This document shows positions 1 through 8,424 of a stretch of DNA of 64,000 nucleotides, piece after piece. The notes beneath the pieces are model-generated. The model saw only the letters and a list, made by a program, of their open reading frames with translations, was not told where the DNA came from and did not search any database. The DNA is from Bog-473 sp963809715 (lineage in GTDB: Bacteria; Actinomycetota; Acidimicrobiia; Acidimicrobiales; RAAP-2). The position numbers and the translations under genes are program-made. The stretch covers positions 434,001 through 498,000 of the forward strand of contig CAWEKO010000002.1 of NCBI GenBank assembly GCA_963809715.1, in the 5' to 3' direction. How positions within the stretch are numbered: position 1 is the stretch's first letter; each line of letters begins with the position of its first letter.

Positions 1-444
1 CGCAGCGAGCCCGACGAGCTGGTGGCGGCCATCGGCCGCACCCTCGAGCGCCAGCGCGAGAGCGAGCGCGAACTTTCCACGCTGCGCCAGCAGTCCAGCG
101 AGGCGGAGGCCGGCACCCTGGCCGCTCAGGCCGCCGCGGACAGCGGCATCGTGGTGGCTCGCCGCGACAAGGTCGAGGGCAAGGCGCTGCAGAGCCTCGC
201 CCAAGCCGTCCTGCGCCACGAGGGCGTGCGGGCGGTGGTGCTGGGCGGTTCCCCCGACGGGACCAAGGTCGCCATCGCCGTGGCCACGGGGGGCGAACCG
301 GACGCCACCCAACTGGTCAAGACCCTGGGCCAGCTGGTGGGGGGCGGGGGCGGCGGATCAGCCGAGGTGGCGTTGGCCGGTGGCCGGGAGCCCTCGCAGA
401 TCGAGGCCGCACTGGCAGAGGCGCAGCGGCTGCTCACCGCGTGA
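1..444 (+). CDS. alaS: alanyl-tRNA synthetase, 3' end only
   Basis: Only the last 147 codons are present; the frame is open from base 1, so the gene begins upstream. AlaRS charges tRNA-Ala in the cytoplasm. The fragment is the C-terminal DHHA1 (C-Ala) region: a charged helical stretch, then VVARRDKVEG, LQSLAQAVL and VVLGGSPDGTKVAIAVA, and near the end the glycine loop GGGGGGSAE followed by ALAGGR, where family members have a similar Gly-rich loop. The stop overlaps the next start (GTGA). The order alaS-ruvX-mltG-aroE is usual in actinobacteria and supports the call. Confidence 0.93.
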   Translation, partial: RSEPDELVAAIGRTLERQRESERELSTLRQQSSEAEAGTLAAQAAADSGIVVARRDKVEGKALQSLAQAVLRHEGVRAVVLGGSPDGTKVAIAVATGGEPDATQLVKTLGQLVGGGGGGSAEVALAGGREPSQIEAALAEAQRLLTA

Positions 445-896
445 GTGGGGGTGGGGGCGGGCCGGAGAGGGCGCGTGGAAGGGTGGCGGCCATCGACCTC
501 GGGGCCCGGCGGATCGGCGTCGCCTACAGCGACAGCGGACGGACCCTGGCCAGCCCGTGGGGCACCATCGAGCGCAGCGGTGACGTCGAGCGCGATCGCC
601 AGGCCATCGTGGCCGCCCTACGCGAGTGTGAGGCGGGCACGCTCGTCGTCGGGCTCCCACTCAGCCTGTCGGGGCAGACCGGGCCGGCCGCTCATGCGGC
701 GCTCGAAGAGGCCGAGGCCCTGCGTGTCCTGCTGCATCCGCTCGGGGTGACCGTGGAGACGGCGGACGAGCGCTTCACCACGGTGGAGGCGGAGCGCAGT
801 ATGCGCGCTGCCGGCCGCACCGGCAAGGCGGCCCGCAAGGTCGTCGACAGCGCGGCGGCCATGGTGCTGCTCCAATCCTGGATGGACCGTTCGTGA
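441..896 (+). CDS. ruvX: YqgF/RuvX family putative pre-16S rRNA nuclease
   Basis: A 151-residue RNase H-fold protein of the YqgF family, implicated in 16S rRNA 5' end maturation and once called a Holliday junction resolvase homologue. Visible motifs are AIDLGARRIGVA with the first acidic residue (Asp19), VVGLPLSLSG, DERFTTVEAE and the final DSAAAMVLLQ with the last catalytic Asp. The N-terminus is about ten residues longer than usual and Gly-rich. The GTG start overlaps the alaS stop by four bases and its own stop overlaps the next GTG, so translation is probably coupled through this operon. Confidence 0.9.
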   Translation: MSGGGGGPERARGRVAAIDLGARRIGVAYSDSGRTLASPWGTIERSGDVERDRQAIVAALRECEAGTLVVGLPLSLSGQTGPAAHAALEEAEALRVLLHPLGVTVETADERFTTVEAERSMRAAGRTGKAARKVVDSAAAMVLLQSWMDRS

Positions 897-2062
897 CGGG
901 ACCCTTCGACGGCGACACCGAGCCGCCGCACCCGCTCGGAGGCGCCGGCGAGGCCGAGCTCCAGGCCGAGGCAGGCACCCCCCTTGTCGACGGCGAACCG
1001 GCCGTTCCCCGCACCCGGGCGCAGCGCAAGAGGGCACAGTCGGCCCGGGTCCGCCATCGCCGGCGCGTCGTGGCTGTCGTGGGTGGCGTCGTCGTCGTGG
1101 TCATCCTGGCCTTCGTGCTCTGGTACCAGCTGGAGTCACACGCCCTCGGCCCCGAGGGGCGTCAGGTGGTCATTTCCGTGCACCAAGGAGAAGGATCGAA
1201 CTCCGTCGTCGATGCACTGAGCCAGGCCCACGTCATCGGGAGCTCGCTGGCTTTTCGCATCTCGGACTTCATCCATGGCGCGCCCAACCCCGTTCCGGGC
1301 AGCTACGCGCTGCACGAGAACCAGAGCTTCTCTGAGGTCCGAGCCGTGCTGGCCGCGGGCCCGAACATCTTTCCGGTCGACGTCCGGCCTGGGTTCACCC
1401 TGTCCGAGGTGGCACGCCAGGTGGACGGCATTCCCGGGCACGCCCAGGGTGGCTTCGCCAGCGCGGCCAGCAGCGGGACGGTGCATTCGGAGTTCTCGCC
1501 GCCAGGTTCGAACAACCTCGAAGGCATGCTGGGGACGGGGAACTACCTGGTCCTCCCGGGCGAGAGTGACCTCACACTGCTCCGCCAGATGGTGACACGC
1601 TTCGATGCCGACGCGAACCAGGCCGGTCTGAGCACGGCCTCGGCGGCCAAGCTCGGACTGACGCCGTACGAGGTGATCATCTCTGCTTCGATCGTCGAAA
1701 AGGAGGGCTACTACGCCATCAACATGCCGAAGGTGGCCCGGGTCATCTACAACCGCCTGGCCAAGGGCATGCCGTTGCAGATGGACTCGACCGTGCTGTA
1801 CGCCATCGGCCAGGACGGAGGGCCGGTCACCTCTCAGGATCTCAAAATCGAGTCGCCGTACAACTCGTACCTCAACACGGGCCTGCCGCCCACCCCGATC
1901 TGCATGCCGTCGGAAGTCGCGTTGAAGGCCGCGGTCGACCCACCGGCGGGCGGGTGGCTCTACTTCGTTCTCGTGCAGAAGAACGGGGTGATGGCCTTCT
2001 CCGACACGTTCGCCGAGCAGCTGGCCAACGAAAAGCTGGCCAAATCACGTGGACTCCCCTGA
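893..2062 (+). CDS. mltG: endolytic murein transglycosylase MltG
   Basis: A 389-residue YceG-like protein predicted to cleave nascent glycan strands next to the synthesis machinery at the membrane. Residues 1-57 are a cytoplasmic tail rich in Arg near its end, 58-78 form a single membrane helix, and the rest is extracytoplasmic. The catalytic glutamate lies in ASIVEKEGYY (about residue 269), followed by VARVIYNRL, LQMDSTVLYAI, SPYNSYLNTGLPPTPI and a C-terminal DPP segment, all typical of the family. The GTG start overlaps the ruvX stop. Confidence 0.93.
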   Translation: MTGPFDGDTEPPHPLGGAGEAELQAEAGTPLVDGEPAVPRTRAQRKRAQSARVRHRRRVVAVVGGVVVVVILAFVLWYQLESHALGPEGRQVVISVHQGEGSNSVVDALSQAHVIGSSLAFRISDFIHGAPNPVPGSYALHENQSFSEVRAVLAAGPNIFPVDVRPGFTLSEVARQVDGIPGHAQGGFASAASSGTVHSEFSPPGSNNLEGMLGTGNYLVLPGESDLTLLRQMVTRFDADANQAGLSTASAAKLGLTPYEVIISASIVEKEGYYAINMPKVARVIYNRLAKGMPLQMDSTVLYAIGQDGGPVTSQDLKIESPYNSYLNTGLPPTPICMPSEVALKAAVDPPAGGWLYFVLVQKNGVMAFSDTFAEQLANEKLAKSRGLP

Positions 2063-2945
2063 GCCCCGGTTGACCATGAGGGAGGCTCGGGCCCGCGGTG
2101 GCCCCGAGGCCACCGTGGTCGGTGTCATCGGGAGCCCGATCGCCCATTCCCTCTCGCCTCTGCTGCACAACGCAGCGTTCGCGGCGCTGGACCTGGCCGG
2201 GTGGCGGTCGTTCGCTTTCGAGGTCCCCGCGGGCGAGGCCGGGCGCGCCCTCGAGGACGTGCGCCGGTACGACGTGCGCGGATTGTCGGTCACCATGCCG
2301 CACAAGGCGGACGTGGCGACCCTCATGGACGCCACGAGTGCGGTGGCGAGTCGTCTCGGCGCGGTGAACTGCGTCCTGAACCGCGACGGCGCGCTCACGG
2401 GCACGAACACCGACGGCCGGGGGTTCGTGGACTCGCTGGCCCGTGGCGTGGGCTTCGATCCGACCGCCCGGCGCTGCCTGGTGGTCGGCGCGGGCGGCGC
2501 GGCGCGGGCGGTCATCCTTGCTCTGGCCGACGCCGGGGCGGCCGAGGTCGCCGTGCTCAACCGCACGGCGGTCCGGGCGGCGGAGGCGGCCGCGCTGGCG
2601 GGTGCCGCCGGCGTTGTGGTCGGGGGGAACGTGGCCGATGCGGTGGGACGAGCCGACCTCGTCGTCAACGCGACGCCCCAGGGCATGACCGGGGGCCAAG
2701 ATGCCCATTCCTGGCCCGTGGTGCCCGAGCTGCTGCGGGCCGGCCAGGTGGCGGTCGACCTGGTGTACGCACCGCGCCCGACGACCTGGCTGGAGCGGGT
2801 GGCGGCGCAGGGCGCCACCCCGCTCGACGGACTCGGCATGCTGGTGCACCAGGCGGCGGCGCAGCTGGTGCTCTGGACCGGCCTCGAGGCCCCGGTCGAG
2901 GAGATGTGGCAGGCGGCCGAGACGGCCTTGCCCGACGCCGGCTGA
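2049..2945 (+). CDS. aroE: shikimate dehydrogenase
   Basis: Reduces 3-dehydroshikimate to shikimate with NADPH in the aromatic amino acid pathway. Substrate-binding GSPIAHSLSPLLHN, catalytic Lys in TMPHKADV (Lys86 with this start), Asp in TNTDGRGF and the NADP loop GAGGAARA are all present. The start is not certain: GTG at 2049 lies within the end of mltG and gives 298 residues, while ATG at 2076 gives 289 and begins nearer the conserved strand; neither has a clear ribosome site. The stop abuts the stop of the convergent mscS gene with no base between them. Confidence 0.92.
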   Translation: MDSPEPRLTMREARARGGPEATVVGVIGSPIAHSLSPLLHNAAFAALDLAGWRSFAFEVPAGEAGRALEDVRRYDVRGLSVTMPHKADVATLMDATSAVASRLGAVNCVLNRDGALTGTNTDGRGFVDSLARGVGFDPTARRCLVVGAGGAARAVILALADAGAAEVAVLNRTAVRAAEAAALAGAAGVVVGGNVADAVGRADLVVNATPQGMTGGQDAHSWPVVPELLRAGQVAVDLVYAPRPTTWLERVAAQGATPLDGLGMLVHQAAAQLVLWTGLEAPVEEMWQAAETALPDAG

Positions 2946-3905
2946 TCAGTTCGAGGCCGGGGGCGCCGACGGGGGCGCAACCTCGGCGGGCCACAACTGG
3001 GCCCGGGCCAGCGCGGCCACCGACTCCTCGCGCAAGGCCCGGGTGAGCGCATCGCGCTGGGACGGGATGGTGTGCAGCATCACGCGCAGGGTGATGCTGG
3101 TGGCGTCCGCGCTCAGCAGACCGACGAGCTGCGGGGGCTCGGTAATGTGCCCGACGAACTCGGGGAGTGCCGCCACCCGCTGCGCCGCCTCGTCGATGAC
3201 CCGACGGACCTGATCGAGCTCCGCCGCCGATGACCCGGGCAGAACCAGGTCCACCACGGCACGGGCCCAGCCGCGTGACAGGTTGCCGACCAGTCGGATG
3301 TCGCCGTTGGGAATGACGTAGATGGTGCCGTCGACGCCCCGGAAGCGCGTGAGGCGCATGGTCACCTCCTCGACAACGCCGGTGACGCCACCCACGGTGA
3401 CCGAGTCGCCGACGTTGTACTGGTCCTCCATCGTCATGAGGATGCCCGAGAAGTAGTCGCGCACGATCTGCTGTGCTCCGAAACCAATGGTGGCGCCGAT
3501 GATGGTGGCGCTGGCCAGTAAGGGGGTGAGGTTGATGCCCAGCATCCCGAGCACGATGCCCCCGGCCACGACGAAGACGAACAACCGCCACACGTTGGCC
3601 ACGAGACCCGACATGGTGTTGACTCGGGCCCCGGCCCGCACCGAGCCGCGCTTGGTGGCCGCCTGGTCGGCCACCCGCTCGAGGAAGCGGCGGATCGCCT
3701 TGGCGCCGTAGCGGGCCACCAGGAGCGCCACCACGACCACGAGAAGGATCTCGAGCGGCCGCACGATGAGATCCGTGATCGTGGAGGCGTTACCGGGGTT
3801 CACTCCGGCCTTGACCAGCAGGTGGTAGAGCCAGCCTCCGCCCTGATCGACCTGGAGCGGCGCGCTCACCAGGGCAGAGGGCGGCGCCAGGGTGGGTGGG
3901 GTCAC
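2946..3905 (-). CDS. mscS: small-conductance mechanosensitive channel, MscS family
   Basis: A membrane channel that opens under turgor stress. With the GTG start at 3905 the protein has 319 residues. It shows an N-terminal segment, three hydrophobic helices (including LEILLVVVVALLVARYG and LFVFVVAGGIVLGMLGI), the pore helix ASATIIGATIGFGAQQIVRD, then the MscS beta domain with GDSVTVGGVTGVVEEVTMR and the IPNGD motif. A longer reading from 3944 would overlap the rodA start, so the shorter start is preferred. CAGAAT seven bases upstream is a weak leaderless -10 candidate. Gly/Ala packing of the pore helix matches the family. Confidence 0.9.
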   Translation of the reverse strand: MTPPTLAPPSALVSAPLQVDQGGGWLYHLLVKAGVNPGNASTITDLIVRPLEILLVVVVALLVARYGAKAIRRFLERVADQAATKRGSVRAGARVNTMSGLVANVWRLFVFVVAGGIVLGMLGINLTPLLASATIIGATIGFGAQQIVRDYFSGILMTMEDQYNVGDSVTVGGVTGVVEEVTMRLTRFRGVDGTIYVIPNGDIRLVGNLSRGWARAVVDLVLPGSSAAELDQVRRVIDEAAQRVAALPEFVGHITEPPQLVGLLSADATSITLRVMLHTIPSQRDALTRALREESVAALARAQLWPAEVAPPSAPPASN

Positions 3906-3911
3906 GGCCGG

Positions 3912-3917
3912 TATTCT
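3912..3917 (+). promoter_or_regulatory. candidate -10 element of rodA
   Basis: TATTCT, 17 bases before the rodA ATG, fits TAnnnT and would give a leader of roughly ten bases. The complementary strand may serve mscS (AGAATA), so the two divergent genes appear to share this 30-base promoter region. Confidence 0.4.
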
Positions 3918-3934
3918 GTCCCCGAATCGCCGAC

Positions 3935-5086
3935 ATGACCACAATCGCCCGTACCAGAGTTGCCTCTCGACGCCACGTCCCCCCGTTCGACTTCATGCTG
4001 GTCGCGGCGACGCTCATCGTTTCCATCGTTGGCGTCGTCATGGTGTACACCGCGACCCGGGGCACGCTGCTGGCCCAGGGGGACGACCCCAAGACCTTCC
4101 TGAAGAAGCAGGGTCTCTTCGTCGTGCTCGGCGTGATCACCATGATCGTGCTGGCCTTGTTCGACTATCGGCGGCTCGAACCGCTCGCCGTGGTCCTCTA
4201 TTGGCTGATCGTCCTCTCTCTGCTCGGTGTCTTCGTGGTGGGGAGCAGCGCCCAGGGTGCCGCTCGATGGTTCAGCGTCGGCCCCCTGCAGTTGCAGCCC
4301 TCCGAGTTCGCGGTGCTCGCCCTGATCCTGGCCATGGCCTCCTATTGCGCGCGCCGCGAGGAGGATGGCCTGGCCTGGCGCGACGTCTTCCGGATGCTCG
4401 TCATGGCCGGGATCCCGATCGTCCTCGTGTTGCTCCAGCCCGACCTCGGCACGGCCATGATCATGGTCATCATTCTGTTGGTCATGCTGGCCGTCGCCGG
4501 CCTGCCCATCAGGATCCTCGTCATGCTCTTGATCGGTACCGTGCTCTTCGCCTTGATCGCCGTGGAGGGCGGCTTGTTGCACCACTATCAGATCGCTCGC
4601 CTGACCACATTCCTGAATCCAAACGAGAAGAGCACCAACCCCTACGTGCAGTCTGCCGTCTACAACACACAGCAGGCCAAGAACGCCATCGGATCGGGCG
4701 GCATCTTCGGCTCGGGCATCGGACACGGGGCCCAGACCAACCTCGGCTACGTGCCCGAGCAGCAGACCGACTTCATCTTCACCGCCGTCGGGGAGCAGCT
4801 CGGCTTCGTGGGCGGCACCGGCGTGCTCGCCCTCCTCGGTGTCATCGCCTGGCGGGTCCTGCACGCGGGCGTCGTGGCCCGGGACGTCTTCGGCCGCCTG
4901 ATCTGCACCGGCCTCTTCACCTTCATCGCCTTCAGCGTGTTCCAGAACGCCGGGATGACGATGGGCATCATGCCCATCACGGGAATTCCTCTTCCGTTCA
5001 TGAGCTATGGGGGAACCGCCGTGCTCGTCTTCTTCGCCGCGGTGGGATTGGCCCTGAGCGTGGGCGCCCGCCGCCGGTTCAGATGA
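3935..5086 (+). CDS. rodA: rod shape-determining SEDS protein RodA
   Basis: A polytopic SEDS glycosyltransferase that polymerises lipid II during elongation. 383 residues with about ten membrane helices. Diagnostic segments are GAARWFSVGPLQLQPSEF, LLQPDLGTAMIM, the extracytoplasmic loop with GSGIGHGAQTNL and PEQQTDFIFTAVGEQLG (the Asp is the essential SEDS residue), and the closing GIPLPFMSYGGTA. ATG at 3935 is chosen because upstream codons overlap the promoter and mscS. Its stop overlaps the next gene by ATGA. A second SEDS protein is encoded at 8425-9804. Confidence 0.9.
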   Translation: MTTIARTRVASRRHVPPFDFMLVAATLIVSIVGVVMVYTATRGTLLAQGDDPKTFLKKQGLFVVLGVITMIVLALFDYRRLEPLAVVLYWLIVLSLLGVFVVGSSAQGAARWFSVGPLQLQPSEFAVLALILAMASYCARREEDGLAWRDVFRMLVMAGIPIVLVLLQPDLGTAMIMVIILLVMLAVAGLPIRILVMLLIGTVLFALIAVEGGLLHHYQIARLTTFLNPNEKSTNPYVQSAVYNTQQAKNAIGSGGIFGSGIGHGAQTNLGYVPEQQTDFIFTAVGEQLGFVGGTGVLALLGVIAWRVLHAGVVARDVFGRLICTGLFTFIAFSVFQNAGMTMGIMPITGIPLPFMSYGGTAVLVFFAAVGLALSVGARRRFR

Positions 5087-5580
5087 CCGACCTGCAATCG
5101 GGGATGGCGGGCGAAGTGCCACCGCAGTTCCCGGCCTTTCGGGTCATGGATGTCGAGGACGTGACGCTCGACCTGCCCGCCCAGTACCCGGCCGTCACCC
5201 TGGTCGAGGCCGGGTCCCCGGGCCGGATGCTGGTCTTCCCGGTGGGTCTGCCCGAAGGTACGGCCATGGCCCAGGCCCTCCGGCGGATGGAGTCGCGCCG
5301 GCCGATGACACACGAGCTCTTCATGCACGTGTTGCAGCGGGCGCGTATCGATGTCATCGCTGTCCGCTTGGTCGGACGCGAGGACGGCAATCTGTTGGCC
5401 GAGCTCGACCTGATGACGACGTCCGCGCGCGAGAAGGTGGACTGCCGGCCCTCCGACGGGATCGTGCTGGCGCTTCGCATGCCGGTGCCGGCACCGATCC
5501 TGGTCGACGAGCGCCTGCTCGAGCAGTCGGGCGATGTCGCCCCCTACGAGCAGCCCGAGTCCGATCAGATCGATCCCTGA
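5083..5580 (+). CDS. DUF151 family bifunctional nuclease
   Basis: 165 residues of the DUF151 family, whose studied members have DNase and RNase activity. Conserved blocks are PAVTLVEAG, RMLVFPVGLPEG, the Thr/His block RRPMTHELFMHVLQ, and SAREKVDCRPSDGIVLALR, followed by a C-terminal acidic tail. The ATG overlaps the rodA stop (ATGA), so it is probably translated with rodA; why a nuclease should be coupled to a cell-wall polymerase is unclear. Function in this organism is inferred only from family. Confidence 0.85.
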   Translation: MTDLQSGMAGEVPPQFPAFRVMDVEDVTLDLPAQYPAVTLVEAGSPGRMLVFPVGLPEGTAMAQALRRMESRRPMTHELFMHVLQRARIDVIAVRLVGREDGNLLAELDLMTTSAREKVDCRPSDGIVLALRMPVPAPILVDERLLEQSGDVAPYEQPESDQIDP

Positions 5581-5936
5581 CGGTCATCAGGGTTCGGCCC
5601 GTGTGGGGGTTTGACTTCCTTTGCCTCGACCCGCCGCCCCGTGCAAGAGGAGTTAGGGCTTGAGGAGTGTGGCCGGAGCATTTCGACGACGGGCGGCCCG
5701 GATTTGGGGTCGATCGTGAACCGGTGGGTGCACGCAGCCTTGCCTTCGGTCTCTGTGTTGGTCTCGCCCTCTTCATCGCGCCGCGGGCCATGCGCCAAAT
5801 CCGGTTCGGGATGTTGAGCATTCGTTCCGGTCACCCACGACTTCGTTTGCCCGGGGACCAACCGGTGGTGAAGGCAGCCGCGCGGAGGGACCTGAAATGA
5901 TGAGGTCTTGGATCCCGAGTTTCCTGATGAGGTGCC
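5581..5936. other. 356-base intergenic stretch, no gene seen
   Basis: No frame here has both a credible start and family-like protein. Codon composition is less GC-biased than the neighbouring genes. Just before the next gene the 9-mer TGATGAGGT occurs twice, at 5898-5906 and 5925-5933; the second copy contains the GAGG used as ribosome site by the downstream gene. No clear terminator hairpin with a T-run follows the nuclease gene. Confidence 0.5.
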
Positions 5937-6275
5937 ATGACTGCTGGGGAAAGACCGACCGTGATCAAGATCAACGCCATCACCGTGCCAGAGGAGGCAG
6001 GCGATGAGCTGGCGCAGCGCTTCGCCGCCCGTGCCGGCGCTGTGGACGACCAAGAGGGTTTCGAGGGTTTCGAGCTGCTCCGGCCCACCGACGACCGACG
6101 ACAATGGCTGGTCGTGACGCGCTGGCGCGACGAGGAGTCCTTCAAGGCCTGGGTCTCCTCACCTGCATTCGCCCATGGCCATGCCGGATCCGATCGTCCC
6201 TCGCCTCACGGGGGCCCGGTGTCAGTCGGGTCGGAGCTGTGGTCCTACGAGGTGGCGCTCGGCTCCGCACCCTGA
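5937..6275 (+). CDS. mhuD: heme-degrading monooxygenase, MhuD/ABM family
   Basis: A 112-residue dimeric ABM-fold protein. It aligns along its length with what I recall of mycobacterial MhuD, which opens heme to release iron: KINAI near the start (Asn13), RFAARAGAVDD, GFEGFELLRP, then the key Trp72 in FKAWVSSP and a His pair at 80/82 in AHGHAG. In MhuD the matching Asn, Trp and His bind heme. GAGG sits five bases before the ATG. No iron operon surrounds it. A generic antibiotic biosynthesis monooxygenase is the alternative. Confidence 0.72.
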   Translation: MTAGERPTVIKINAITVPEEAGDELAQRFAARAGAVDDQEGFEGFELLRPTDDRRQWLVVTRWRDEESFKAWVSSPAFAHGHAGSDRPSPHGGPVSVGSELWSYEVALGSAP

Positions 6276-6300
6276 CCTGGAGCTGGAGAGCCGGGCCGCG

Positions 6301-8271
6301 TCAGCTGGAAATCGCGACGACGGGTTGGGCCAGTGGCTGCCCGCCCGTCGAACCGAGGAACGGAGGTCCGTTCACCGTCGGGAAGGCGAAGATGCCTCCG
6401 TCCGATCCGGTCAGGTAGTAGCCACCGCCGACCGCGGCCATGCCCACGATCGGCTTGAACAACGTGAGGGAGCCGGTTGACCCGAAGAAGGGGGCACCGT
6501 TCACGGTCGGGAAGGCGAAGATGCCGCCGTCGGAGGCCACCAGGTAGTACTGGCCCGCCGTGTTGAGTGACATGCCCACGACTGGCTGGTTGAGCTGAAT
6601 CGAGCCGGTCGAACCCAAGAAGGGGGGTCCGCCCAGCGTTGGGAAGGTGAAGATGCCGCCATCCGAAGCGACCTCGTAGTAGCCGTCGCCGTTGGACGTC
6701 GCCCCGATGCCGACAATCGGTTTGTTGAGCGCCTGGCCACCCATGGACCCGAAGAACGGCGCGTCGCCGAAGGCGAAGATGCCCCCGTCGGCGGCCACGA
6801 GCCAATACCCGGCGCCGTCCGGGGTCACGGCCATGCCCACGATCGGCTTGTTCAGATGCATGCCACCCATGGACCCGAAGAACGGCGCGTTCCCGAAGTC
6901 GAATATCCCACCGTCGGACGCCACGAGGTAGTAGCCATCGCCCGCCGGCGTCGTGGCCATGCCGACGATCGGCGCATTGAGCACGGTCCCGCCGAGGGAT
7001 CCGAAGAACGGCGCGCCGTAGCTGAACACCCCGCCATCGGCGGCCACGGTGCGGTAGCCCGGCCGGGCCATGGAAGCCGAGGCATTGAAAGGCAGAAGAT
7101 CGCTGTTGCTGGTCTCGAACGTCCCCACCGCGACACAGGCCCAATTCGAGAGGCAAGCCACGTCGGTGAAGTAGGTCTGGGGCGAGCCCGCCGCGTTGGG
7201 GGTATCAGGTGGCTGATTCCAGGTCAGGCCGTTCCAGGTGAAGACCAGCGTCTGGGTGGCACTCCCACTCGGGACGAACTCGCCGACCGCGGTGCACGCT
7301 GAGGTGCTGATGCAGCTGATCCCGAAGAGCCTGCCCGTCGCCGGAAGGGTCGGGATCGTGTCTTGTGTCCAGCCCGCTCCGTTCCACGTGTCGATGACCG
7401 GATGGTTCCCGACCCCTCCGCCCGTGCCGACGGCCTTGCAGAGCGACACTCCCACGCAGGACACGGACTGCAGGATGACGTCTTTGAAACTGTTCGCCGA
7501 GGTGGACGGCGTCCAGGTCGTGCCGTCCCAGGAGGCTGCGTAGGCGCCTCCCGACAGTGTGGTCCCGGCAGCGCCGACGATCATGCAAAACGTGGGGGTG
7601 GTGCATGAGATTCCAAACCCGAACGCATCCGTCGTGTCGACAGGGTTCGGAAGCGTCGTCGGAACCCATGTGGTCCCGTTCCATTCCTCGACGAAGACCG
7701 AGTGGGTGGCGAAGCCGATTGCGCCCACCGCCATGCAGAAATTGACGGTGAGGCAGGAGACATCTTCGAGTGCCGTTGTGTCGGTCCCGCTGTCCTGAAC
7801 CACCGTCCACGCTGAACCGTCCCACTGCACAATGAGCGGCGACTCAATCCCCGAGCTCACGACGTTGCCCACCGCGATGCAGAACTGCGTGGTGACGCAC
7901 GAAACGCCGGCCAGCTGCACTTTGGGTCCCGTTTGACCGTTCACGGGAGGGAGGGGGAGCTCCGCCCAGGTGGCACCATTCCAGAATTCGACGAAGGGCG
8001 ACAGGTCCAGGAGAGCAGGTGCCCCGACCGCCATGCAGAAGTCGGCGTTGACGCACGAGACGGCGTTGTCGACGGCATCGGAGCCGGGTGGCGCGCCCGT
8101 CGTCGTGAGGTTCGGCATCGTGGTCCAGTCGGCCGCCGCCACCTGCGCGCCGGGGGGGAAGGACTGGGTGTCCCGGACCACCGCGGTCGCTCCGCCGTCA
8201 CCGGCAGGAAACGCCACGGCCAGGAGGACGAGTGCGGTCCCCAAGAGGAAGAGCCTGACCGGTCGAAACAT
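6301..8271 (-). CDS. secreted double beta-propeller-like repeat protein
   Basis: 656 residues, function unknown. ATG at 8271 is chosen because AGGCGGG lies just upstream; a GTG 24 bases earlier would extend it. The first ~28 residues form a signal peptide (RLFLLGTALVLLAVAFPA). Residues about 60-405 carry seven units of ~48 residues with the pattern VSC-x5-C-x-AVG ... WNG-x-x-W; each unit has two Cys. Residues about 410-656 carry six units of ~42 residues of the type YYLVASDGGIFAFG ... PFFGSTGG ... L-x-x-PIVGMA. Both patterns suggest beta-propeller blades. The second unit type recurs in the gene at 42947-43873. Likely an exported surface or binding protein. Confidence 0.8.
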   Translation of the reverse strand: MFRPVRLFLLGTALVLLAVAFPAGDGGATAVVRDTQSFPPGAQVAAADWTTMPNLTTTGAPPGSDAVDNAVSCVNADFCMAVGAPALLDLSPFVEFWNGATWAELPLPPVNGQTGPKVQLAGVSCVTTQFCIAVGNVVSSGIESPLIVQWDGSAWTVVQDSGTDTTALEDVSCLTVNFCMAVGAIGFATHSVFVEEWNGTTWVPTTLPNPVDTTDAFGFGISCTTPTFCMIVGAAGTTLSGGAYAASWDGTTWTPSTSANSFKDVILQSVSCVGVSLCKAVGTGGGVGNHPVIDTWNGAGWTQDTIPTLPATGRLFGISCISTSACTAVGEFVPSGSATQTLVFTWNGLTWNQPPDTPNAAGSPQTYFTDVACLSNWACVAVGTFETSNSDLLPFNASASMARPGYRTVAADGGVFSYGAPFFGSLGGTVLNAPIVGMATTPAGDGYYLVASDGGIFDFGNAPFFGSMGGMHLNKPIVGMAVTPDGAGYWLVAADGGIFAFGDAPFFGSMGGQALNKPIVGIGATSNGDGYYEVASDGGIFTFPTLGGPPFLGSTGSIQLNQPVVGMSLNTAGQYYLVASDGGIFAFPTVNGAPFFGSTGSLTLFKPIVGMAAVGGGYYLTGSDGGIFAFPTVNGPPFLGSTGGQPLAQPVVAISS

Positions 8272-8424
8272 GTCACCCGCCTTTTCGAAACGCACGATGT
8301 CGTTGCCGCCGCGTCACCCCTGCGACCTTATGCCGCTGGGATCGTCCTGGGGAACACCGGTGTGCGGAAGTTGTGATGCCACCCGAAGCCAACCCAGATT
8401 GCGCCGCGCCTGCGGGTCTCCGGG

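Noticed and set aside
3892..5082. An open frame overlapping rodA that leads into the DUF151 nuclease
   Set aside because: Its first 397 codons are an Arg/His-rich shadow of rodA; nuclease homology begins at the ATG at 5083.
5667..5900. A 77-codon frame in the gap before the MhuD-like gene
   Set aside because: No ribosome site, no known motif, and composition unlike neighbouring genes.
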